A stretch of 15,401 nt of DNA from CAZCWX01 sp964502465 (GTDB lineage Bacteria > Desulfobacterota > Binatia > Bin18), in assembly GCA_964502465.1 (NCBI GenBank), contig CAZCWX010000052.1, forward strand, positions 1 to 15,401, given 5' to 3'. A program made the position numbers and the translations under genes. Positions within the stretch are counted from its first letter, which is position 1; each line of letters starts with the position of its first letter. Positions 1 through 4,631 of this stretch are shown in pieces. The notes beneath the pieces were generated by a model that saw only the letters and a program-made list of their open reading frames with translations, ran no database searches and was not told the origin of the DNA.

Positions 1-145
1 TCCAGCTGACACGCTTTGCCAAGTTTCTGCAGCGAGCTTTAGAGGCATGGTATGGATGTGTATGGGCCATTACGGCTCCTGCTCTGCCGCGAGATTAGGA
101 AATTGAATCTACTGAGTCTGAGAAACGGGCGCTAATCCTCCCGTT
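1..145. other. Left flank upstream of lpxA, no clear gene
   Basis: No recognisable gene lies here. One plus-strand frame is open from the window edge to a TAG at 96-98 (31 codons, ending in APALPRD). It could be the C-terminus of a gene starting outside the window, but I do not recognise it and it is too short to judge. I see no FabZ or LpxD tail, which would be the usual lpxA neighbours, and no convincing promoter. Confidence 0.3.
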
Positions 146-949
146 ATGCCCATTCACCCAACCGCGCTTATTGATCCGCGAGCCGACATTCATCCTGAGG
201 CTGAAATCGGCCCCTATGTTGTCATCGATAGCCCGGTACGTATTGGTCTTGGTACCCGAGTATTCGCGCACGCTGTTCTCACTGGTCATACAGAAATAGG
301 AGAGCATAACGAAATTCATATGGGTGCGATCATTGGCCATGCCCCACAGGACTTATCGTATAAAGGTGGACAAACTTTCCTTAGGATCGGCCACCGTAAC
401 GTTATTCGCGAACAGAGCCAGATTCATCGCGGCACGGCAGCAGGAAGTGCTACCGTTATTGGCAACGACAATTACCTGATGCACCATTCACATGTTGCCC
501 ACAACTGTCACATCGGCAATCACACCATTATTGCAGGTGGCGCCTTGCTCGCTGGGTACGTACAAGTAGAAGACCGCGCTTTTGTCTCTGGAAACTGTGT
601 TGTGCATCAGTTTGTGCGCATTGGCACGCTTGCCCTCCTTCGTGGACTTTCCCGTACTAGCCGGGATGTCCCTCCATTTTGTATTATGGACGGCACTCAC
701 ACCGTCCGAGGAATCAATGTGACAGGATTACGACGCGCTGGGTTTGATCGTGAACGTATTCATGCGCTGAGAAGAGCGTATAGCCAACTTTTCCACAAAA
801 AGGTTAACCTCAAGCAAGTGGTTGAAGAATTACAAATGGAACCCTGCTCTGCTGACGTTCGCTACCTGCTTGATTTTATCAAGCAATCAAAACGAGGGGT
901 GTGCTTTGGTCCCAAACAAAGACGCCAGGAAGAAGACGAGGGGACTTAA
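146..949 (+). CDS. lpxA: Acyl-ACP--UDP-N-acetylglucosamine O-acyltransferase (LpxA)
   Basis: LpxA catalyses the first step of lipid A synthesis, moving a 3-hydroxyacyl chain from ACP to UDP-GlcNAc in the cytoplasm. The 267-residue product has the family length (E. coli 262). The N-terminal two thirds is a left-handed beta helix of hexapeptide repeats (for example IHPTA, IHPEA, IGPYV, IGNHT). The C-terminal third is helical (GINVTGLRRAGF onward). His119, in HHSHVAHN, aligns with the catalytic His125 of E. coli, and the VHQF motif at 153-156 is kept. Gly167 aligns with E. coli Gly173, the residue known to set acyl length, so a long chain (about C14) is inferred. The ATG gives the typical MPIHPTALIDP start, although no strong ribosome binding site precedes it. 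The neighbours are not lpxD, fabZ or lpxB. The tail after residue 250 is longer and more charged than in E. coli. Confidence 0.96.
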   Translation: MPIHPTALIDPRADIHPEAEIGPYVVIDSPVRIGLGTRVFAHAVLTGHTEIGEHNEIHMGAIIGHAPQDLSYKGGQTFLRIGHRNVIREQSQIHRGTAAGSATVIGNDNYLMHHSHVAHNCHIGNHTIIAGGALLAGYVQVEDRAFVSGNCVVHQFVRIGTLALLRGLSRTSRDVPPFCIMDGTHTVRGINVTGLRRAGFDRERIHALRRAYSQLFHKKVNLKQVVEELQMEPCSADVRYLLDFIKQSKRGVCFGPKQRRQEEDEGT

Positions 950-953
950 AAAC

Positions 954-1009
954 AGGCGGCGACCGGATTCGAACCGGTGAATGGAGGTTTTGCAGACCTC
1001 TCCCTTAAC
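954..1009 (-). repeat. Truncated tRNA-Cys copy (attL-like direct repeat)
   Basis: On the minus strand this matches bases 18 to 73 of the intact tRNA-Cys at 2163-2235 without a mismatch. It covers part of the D-arm, the whole anticodon arm with a GCA anticodon, the T-arm, the 3' acceptor strand and the discriminator U. Beyond 1009 the match collapses: up to about 1023 only scattered similarity remains, the 5' D-stem strand is lost and the acceptor 5' strand cannot pair fully. It is therefore a pseudo-tRNA. I read it as the tRNA 3' end displaced by integration. Confidence 0.85.
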
Positions 1010-1033
1010 TACAGTTGGCGCCCGGGCAACCTC

Positions 1034-1199
1034 CGTCAGAAATGACGATGCCAGACGTCGGATCTTCACCTTTTCACCCCAAGGGTGAATTTGTGAGATC
1101 TGACGGTACCTGCAGCCTGTCATCGCTCACCAGTGGCTGCATGCAATGGAGCGATCCTCCCCGTAAGAACTGGCGAGGGTGTCAACCCTCTTCCCTTCT
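1034..1199 (+). ncRNA. Structured leader or small RNA of unknown family
   Basis: Read on the plus strand, this gene-free stretch is unusually rich in complementary segments. A 5-bp hairpin closed by a GAAA tetraloop lies at 1034-1047. A long hairpin lies at 1056-1105: 1056-1065 pairs with 1096-1105 with one G-U, 1067-1069 with 1093-1095, and 1073-1079 with 1083-1089. Two 7-bp helices interleave as in an H-type pseudoknot (1111-1117 with 1135-1141, and 1122-1128 with 1149-1155). A terminator-like hairpin follows at 1175-1190. The GAAA loop is GNRA only on this strand. It could be a regulatory leader of the downstream pair, an independent RNA, or folded DNA at an element end. I do not match it to a known riboswitch. 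Confidence 0.4.
1175..1199 (+). terminator. Terminator-like hairpin before the TumE-like gene
   Basis: GAGGGT at 1175-1180 pairs with ACCCTC at 1185-1190 across a four-base loop. A pyrimidine tract (TTCCCTTCT) follows. The U-run is broken by C, so as an intrinsic terminator it is weak. Its place just upstream of the 1236 start would suit attenuation or the 3' end of a small RNA. Confidence 0.3.
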
Positions 1200-1235
1200 G
1201 GATTCTCTTTGCTCTCTATGGCAGGAATTGCCATA

Positions 1236-1538
1236 ATGCGAAAACCGTGGAAGGCGGTCCTGCTTGTCCATGACGAGATCCGCGACGAGGATGGTTGGCG
1301 GGTGGTGGTGAAAATCTGGCGTGTGCCAGTGAGTGCAACGAGTCCGCACGGGGTAGATTACTCTCTTGTGTTGATTTCCCCAGAGGGAGCACGCGTCGTG
1401 GGCTACGATAACCATTGGCCGAAAGGCCACCATCGCCATGTGCGTGGACAAGAAGAGGAGTATGTCTACCGTGGGATTGATCGTTTGATTGCTGATTTTC
1501 AGGCCGACGTGGCAACAGTACGGAGGAACCCGTCATGA
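1236..1538 (+). CDS. TumE/DUF6516-family putative toxin
   Basis: This 100-residue cytoplasmic protein looks like the DUF6516 family, called TumE and annotated as the toxin side of a toxin-antitoxin pair. The recognisable block starts with an N-terminal KAVLLVHDEI strand. It continues with VVVKIWRVP, then the diagnostic GYDN (56-59) and KGHHRH (63-68), and ends with LIADFQADV near the C-terminus. The His-rich block is the most conserved part of the family and a plausible active site, though the biochemistry is inferred. The ATG at 1236 is chosen because AGGAA at 1223-1227 is well spaced and family members start close to this point. An ATG at 1218 and a GTG at 1179 are alternatives. The stop overlaps the next start in ATGA, so the two genes are translationally coupled. 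Confidence 0.82.
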   Translation: MRKPWKAVLLVHDEIRDEDGWRVVVKIWRVPVSATSPHGVDYSLVLISPEGARVVGYDNHWPKGHHRHVRGQEEEYVYRGIDRLIADFQADVATVRRNPS

Positions 1539-1903
1539 AAGTAAAGAAAGTCACTGTAGGCATTCGCAGCACGGAGGACGTGCTCGCCGAAGCGGCGACG
1601 ACGATGAAGGCGATAGCGGCGGGGCAAGCCGTGAAGCCGAAGCGGCAACGACTCTTTTTCACCAGCCCTGAGGCATTACGACGGTTTCTCACGCCCAAGC
1701 GGATTGACCTCATTCGGCTCATTCGCCAGCAGAAGCCGGCATCGATTCATGAACTGGCCACCCTTGCCCATCGGGACTTCAAACGAGTGTACGAAGATGT
1801 CAAAGCCCTGGCCGAGACCGGGCTGTTAGAGTTGTCGCGCAAAAATGGACGAAAAGTAACCCCGCATGTGGCGGAAGAACTGCGGCTGGAGGTTGTGCTG
1901 TAG
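1535..1903 (+). CDS. Winged-helix DNA-binding protein, putative antitoxin
   Basis: This 122-residue protein has an N-terminal segment (KVKKVTVGIRSTEDVL) and a winged helix-turn-helix at about 52-105 (LTPKRIDLIRLI, then SIHELA, DFKRVYEDVKAL and LLELSRKNGR). It resembles the HVO_A0114-type regulators that commonly sit next to TumE/DUF6516 genes. It probably neutralises its partner and represses the shared promoter; this is inferred from family and context. The ATG lies in the ATGA overlap with the upstream gene, and GGAGGAA at 1522-1528 is a good ribosome binding site. The toxin-first order is the reverse of the common antitoxin-first layout. Only short non-coding sequence separates it from the integrase remnant. 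Confidence 0.78.
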   Translation: MKVKKVTVGIRSTEDVLAEAATTMKAIAAGQAVKPKRQRLFFTSPEALRRFLTPKRIDLIRLIRQQKPASIHELATLAHRDFKRVYEDVKALAETGLLELSRKNGRKVTPHVAEELRLEVVL

Positions 1904-1908
1904 TTGAC

Positions 1909-1989
1909 TGCCTGAGCGAGTCTGCCTGGCTGTCCGTAAGCCCTCGTTTCGTGAAGGGCCTTGTTCGGGCAGGAGTGCCTGAGCGAGTC
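1909..1989. repeat. 14-bp direct repeat around the integrase junction
   Basis: TGCCTGAGCGAGTC occurs at 1909-1922 and again at 1976-1989, 67 bases apart. The second copy encodes the VPERV part of the integrase remnant; the first sits just after the stop of the winged-helix gene. It may mark the recombination or deletion that joined the two genes, or be a local duplication. Confidence 0.5.
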
Positions 1990-2118
1990 GCGATGGCGAT
2001 CACCGGCCACAGGACCCGTTCGGTGTTTGAACACTATAACATCGTAAGCGATGGAGACTTGCGAGCGGCCGCTCGCAAGCTCGACAGTACGATAATGGTC
2101 CGAACAACTGCGACTTGA
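1957..2118 (+). pseudogene. Tyrosine recombinase (integrase) C-terminal remnant
   Basis: The plus-strand frame ending in TGA at 2116-2118 reads GLVRAGVPERVAMAITGHRT, then RSVFEHYNIVSDGDLR and AAARKL. This is the end of the catalytic domain of phage-type tyrosine recombinases. The conserved Gly-His (2005-2010) and the nucleophile Tyr (2035-2037) are both kept. The upstream HxLRR region, the rest of the catalytic domain and the N-terminal arm-binding domain are missing, and the frame has no family-like sequence before about 1945. The remnant is therefore non-functional. It ends 45 bases from the intact tRNA-Cys, where an integrase of a tRNA-targeting element is expected. It has no start codon of its own, so ordinary gene finding would miss it. 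Confidence 0.8.
2058..2079. repeat. Perfect 22-bp palindrome
   Basis: CTTGCGAGCGG is followed directly by its exact reverse complement, with no loop. It lies within the integrase remnant, where it encodes the LRAAARK segment. Being coding sequence explains the bases but not the perfect symmetry. There is no T-run, so it is not an obvious terminator. Confidence 0.6.
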
Positions 2119-2162
2119 ACTGCACCTTCCGACGCCAACAAGCTAACCTCGTAAATTCATTA

Positions 2163-2218
2163 AGGCGGCGACCGGATTCGAACCGGTGAATGGAGGTTTT
2201 GCAGACCTCTCCCTTAAC
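2163..2218 (-). repeat. attR-like direct repeat inside the intact tRNA-Cys
   Basis: This is the second copy of the 56-bp repeat shared exactly with 954-1009. It forms the 3' part of the intact tRNA gene, from the D-arm through the discriminator base. In the integration model it was brought in by the element and restored a functional tRNA. Confidence 0.75.
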
Positions 2219-2235
2219 CACTTGGGTACGCCGCC
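2163..2235 (-). tRNA. tRNA-Cys (anticodon GCA)
   Basis: A full 73-base cloverleaf reads on the minus strand. The 7-bp acceptor stem is GGCGGCG with CGCCGCC, the D-arm is closed by CCC/GGG, and the anticodon stem is GAGGT/ACCTC around the loop CTGCAAA. The T-arm is ACCGG TTCGAAT CCGGT. The discriminator is U73, a known identity element for cysteine tRNA. The 3' CCA is not encoded (TAA follows). It faces away from the purine operon. Confidence 0.96.
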
Positions 2236-2299
2236 GTGGTCCAGTACCTTACCCTGTCCTCCCTCTGCAATGCAACACCCTTTCATAAGGTGGCCGATC

Positions 2300-2379
2300 A
2301 TAGGTGACAGGTGGCAGGTTATAGGCTATGAGATGAGTATATATTCCCCTTTCCCAATTCCCTGGAACCTGTTACCTAT
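2300..2379. repeat. Imperfect inverted repeat upstream of purB
   Basis: The 19 bases at 2300-2318 match the reverse complement of 2361-2379 at 16 positions. The outer 13 bases (ATAGGTGACAGGT) pair with only one G-U. The 42-base loop holds an AT-rich GTATATATTCCCC segment. The right arm ends seven bases before the purB ATG, so in a purB leader RNA it would place a hairpin next to the start. It could be a small dispersed palindromic repeat or a regulatory hairpin. Confidence 0.6.
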
Positions 2380-2386
2380 TCTCACA

Positions 2387-3685
2387 ATGATTGAACGCTA
2401 CACCCGCCCATTCATGGGCTGGATCTGGACAGAAGAAAACAAACTGGCCAAGTGGCTAGAGGTGGAACTTCTGGCCTGTGAAGCTTTGGCCGAACGCGGC
2501 GAGATCCCCCGGCAGGTCGTAGATCATCTGCGCCAAAATGCGCAGGTCAACATCGCACGGATGCAGGAAATAGAAGCGGAAGTGAAACACGACGTGATCG
2601 CTTTCGTCACTGCCGTGGCTGAGACAGTGGGAGAAGACGGGCGCTACCTCCACCTTGGTCTCACCTCCTCTGATGTCATCGATACCGGCTTCGCTGCGCA
2701 ACTCTGCGAGGCAACCGATTTGTTGCTGTCTGATATTGAGTCTTTCTTGCAGGTACTCGCTCGCCTCGCGCGAGTCCATGAGCAGACCATTATGATCGGT
2801 CGTACCCATGGTGTTCACGCAGAGCCAATCACCTTCGGCCTGAAAGTTGCGCATTGGTACGCAGAGATGACCCGCAATCGCACGCGTTTGTACCAGGCTC
2901 GACAGGAAATTGCCTTCGGCAAGATTTCCGGAGCAGTGGGCACTTTCGCCAACATCGATCCTGCGGTTGAGGCTTTTGTTTGCGCCCGTCTTGGACTCAG
3001 CCCTGAGCCTATTTCCACACAGATTGTCCCGCGTGACCGCCACGCTGCTTTTTTTGCAACACTGGCGTTGATTGGTAGCTCGCTCGAACGAATTGCCACG
3101 GAAATTCGTCATCTGCAACGCACCGAAGTGCTCGAAGTCGAAGAACCCTTCAGCCCCGGGCAAAAGGGGTCTTCGGCAATGCCGCACAAACGCAACCCCT
3201 GGCAACTAGAGAACGTCTGCGGTCTCGCCAGGCTGCTCCGTGGGTATGCACTTTCTGCTTTAGAAAATGTGCCGCTTTGGCATGAACGCGACATTAGTCA
3301 CTCCTCAGTCGAGCGTGTCATCGGTCCGGATGCCACGATCCTCCTTGACTTTATGCTGGCTCGCTTAACCACGATCCTTGATAGGCTAGTCGTACACCCT
3401 GAGCGAATGCAGAAAAACATGGAAACCCTGGGAGAAGCGATCTATTCAGAACACCTGCTCCTCGCTCTGGTGCGTAAGGGAATCGCGCGGGAGCAAGCGT
3501 ATCACTGGGTCCAACGCAATGCCATGCGGGTATGGGAACACGAGGCCCCTTTTGCCTCAGCGGTCCGGCGCGATCCAGACATTTCCCGAGTGCTGAATCA
3601 GACGGAGATCGACCAACTCTTCGACGCCCGCCATGCGCTCAGACATACAGCGACCATCTTCCAGCGGGTGCTCCCCGAACCATAG
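2387..3685 (+). CDS. purB: Adenylosuccinate lyase
   Basis: PurB cleaves SAICAR to AICAR and adenylosuccinate to AMP, each with release of fumarate. The 432-residue length matches the bacterial short form (B. subtilis 431). Visible motifs are TSSDVIDT (93-100), GRTHGVHAEP with the active-site His141, and the fumarate-lyase signature GSSAMPHKRNP (261-271), whose flexible loop holds the catalytic Ser. His68 lies in the conserved EVKHDV. The ATG at 2387 gives the canonical MIERYTRPFM start. The frame is open further upstream, but that would run into tRNA-Cys and has no family match. The ribosome binding site is poor; an inverted repeat ends just before the start. It is the first gene of the purine operon, six bases before purS. 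Confidence 0.97.
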   Translation: MIERYTRPFMGWIWTEENKLAKWLEVELLACEALAERGEIPRQVVDHLRQNAQVNIARMQEIEAEVKHDVIAFVTAVAETVGEDGRYLHLGLTSSDVIDTGFAAQLCEATDLLLSDIESFLQVLARLARVHEQTIMIGRTHGVHAEPITFGLKVAHWYAEMTRNRTRLYQARQEIAFGKISGAVGTFANIDPAVEAFVCARLGLSPEPISTQIVPRDRHAAFFATLALIGSSLERIATEIRHLQRTEVLEVEEPFSPGQKGSSAMPHKRNPWQLENVCGLARLLRGYALSALENVPLWHERDISHSSVERVIGPDATILLDFMLARLTTILDRLVVHPERMQKNMETLGEAIYSEHLLLALVRKGIAREQAYHWVQRNAMRVWEHEAPFASAVRRDPDISRVLNQTEIDQLFDARHALRHTATIFQRVLPEP

Positions 3686-3691
3686 GAAACC

Positions 3692-3937
3692 ATGTTAGCG
3701 AAAGTGTACGTTACCCCGAAAAAAGCCATTCTCGATCCGCAAGGGAAAGCGATTGCTCACGCACTCCATGCCCTCGCTTATAGTGAGGTGACCGACGTCC
3801 GTATGGGAAAATACCTCGAGGTACACCTCAACGGGTTGTCGCGACCACAAGCCGAACAACGTATGGAAGAGATGTGTCATCGTTTGCTAGCGAACCTTGT
3901 GATTGAAGATTTTCGCTTCGAGATCATAGAGGAGTAG
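3692..3937 (+). CDS. purS: Phosphoribosylformylglycinamidine synthase subunit PurS
   Basis: PurS is the small structural subunit of the three-part FGAM synthase; it bridges PurQ and PurL and helps pass ammonia between them. The 81-residue product has the family pattern KVYVTPKKAILDPQGKAI at the start and a VxDVRxGKYLE-like core (VTDVRMGKYLEVHL, about 33-46). The C-terminal strand ends in FEIIEE. AGGAAACC before the ATG supplies a ribosome binding site. It lies six bases after purB and six before purQ. Its presence with purQ and small purL shows the multi-subunit rather than the enterobacterial fused enzyme. Confidence 0.95.
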   Translation: MLAKVYVTPKKAILDPQGKAIAHALHALAYSEVTDVRMGKYLEVHLNGLSRPQAEQRMEEMCHRLLANLVIEDFRFEIIEE

Positions 3938-3943
3938 CACACG

Positions 3944-4627
3944 GTGAAATGGGGAGTAGTCACCTTTCCTGGCTCGAACGACGATCGAGATGCGATGTAC
4001 TGCTTAGAGACCGTGTTAGGGCAACAAACAGTTGCGCTGTGGCATAAAGAGCAGGATCTCAAAGGCGTCGATGCGATCATCCTTCCGGGTGGCTTCTCAT
4101 ATGGCGACTACCTCCGTTGCGGTGCGCTGGCGCGGTTCTCCCCGGTCATGCAGAAAGTCTCTGCGTTTGCTCAAGCGGGAGGCCCGGTCATCGGCATCTG
4201 TAATGGGTTTCAAATTCTCTGCGAGGCTGGGCTCTTACCTGGGGCTCTGGTACGCAACCGTTCACTCTCTTTCATTTGCGACTGGGTACACATGAGAGTG
4301 GAAACCTCTCGCACCCCTTTTACCGCCGCCTGTCGCGTCGGTGAAACGCTGCGTATCCCTATTAAGCACGGTGAAGGATGCTATGTCGTCGATGAACCAA
4401 CCCTACAAAGGTTAGAAGATAGTAACCAGATTGTTTTTCGCTACGTCAATGAGGCTGGTGAGATGGACGAGACGGCGAACCCAAACGGTTCGCTCCATAA
4501 CATCGCAGGCGTTACCAATCCTCGCGGTAATGTTGTCGGTCTGATGCCGCATCCCGAGCATGCAGTAGAATCTCTGCTGGGTAGCGAAGATGGCCGTAAG
4601 CTTTTCTGTTCACTGATCACACATTGA
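3944..4627 (+). CDS. purQ: Phosphoribosylformylglycinamidine synthase subunit PurQ
   Basis: PurQ is the class I glutamine amidotransferase subunit that makes ammonia from glutamine for FGAM synthase. Its 227 residues are the expected length. Cys86 in GICNGFQIL is the nucleophile, and His203 with Glu205 in MPHPEHA complete the catalytic triad. GGFSYGDYLRCGALA (49-63) is the PurQ-specific oxyanion region. The start is GTG at 3944, supported by GAGGAG inside the purS end and by the family start MKWGVVTFPGSN. Only four bases separate its stop from purL, as expected for subunits made together. Confidence 0.97.
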   Translation: MKWGVVTFPGSNDDRDAMYCLETVLGQQTVALWHKEQDLKGVDAIILPGGFSYGDYLRCGALARFSPVMQKVSAFAQAGGPVIGICNGFQILCEAGLLPGALVRNRSLSFICDWVHMRVETSRTPFTAACRVGETLRIPIKHGEGCYVVDEPTLQRLEDSNQIVFRYVNEAGEMDETANPNGSLHNIAGVTNPRGNVVGLMPHPEHAVESLLGSEDGRKLFCSLITH

Positions 4628-4631
4628 TATT

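Larger units (their letters stand above)
954..2218. mobile_element. Relic integrative element at tRNA-Cys
   Basis: A perfect 56-bp direct repeat of the tRNA-Cys 3' part (954-1009 and 2163-2218) brackets about 1.15 kb. Inside are a TumE/winged-helix gene pair and, beside the intact tRNA, the C-terminal remnant of a tyrosine recombinase. The geometry fits site-specific insertion into a tRNA gene. The intact tRNA keeps its 5' half outside the element and takes its 3' half from the element. The displaced old 3' end is left at the far side, five bases after lpxA. Most of the integrase and any other cargo are gone, so the element is presumably immobile. The alternative is a tandem tRNA-Cys duplication in which one copy decayed, but the integrase remnant argues against that. 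Confidence 0.75.

Noticed and set aside
954..1023. Second functional tRNA-Cys
   Set aside because: The 5' D-stem strand is lost and the acceptor 5' strand pairs poorly with the intact 3' strand, so no proper cloverleaf forms.
1747..2034. Minus-strand open frame of 95 codons across the winged-helix gene end
   Set aside because: It is antisense to the winged-helix gene and the integrase remnant, both of which have family-like sequence on the plus strand; its own product has no recognisable pattern.
2186..2386. 67-codon N-terminal extension of purB
   Set aside because: It would run through the tRNA-Cys gene, has no family similarity, and the ATG at 2387 gives the standard PurB start.
2456..3205. 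Long minus-strand frame (249 codons) inside purB
   Set aside because: It is a shadow of a strongly conserved gene on the plus strand, with no family-like sequence of its own.
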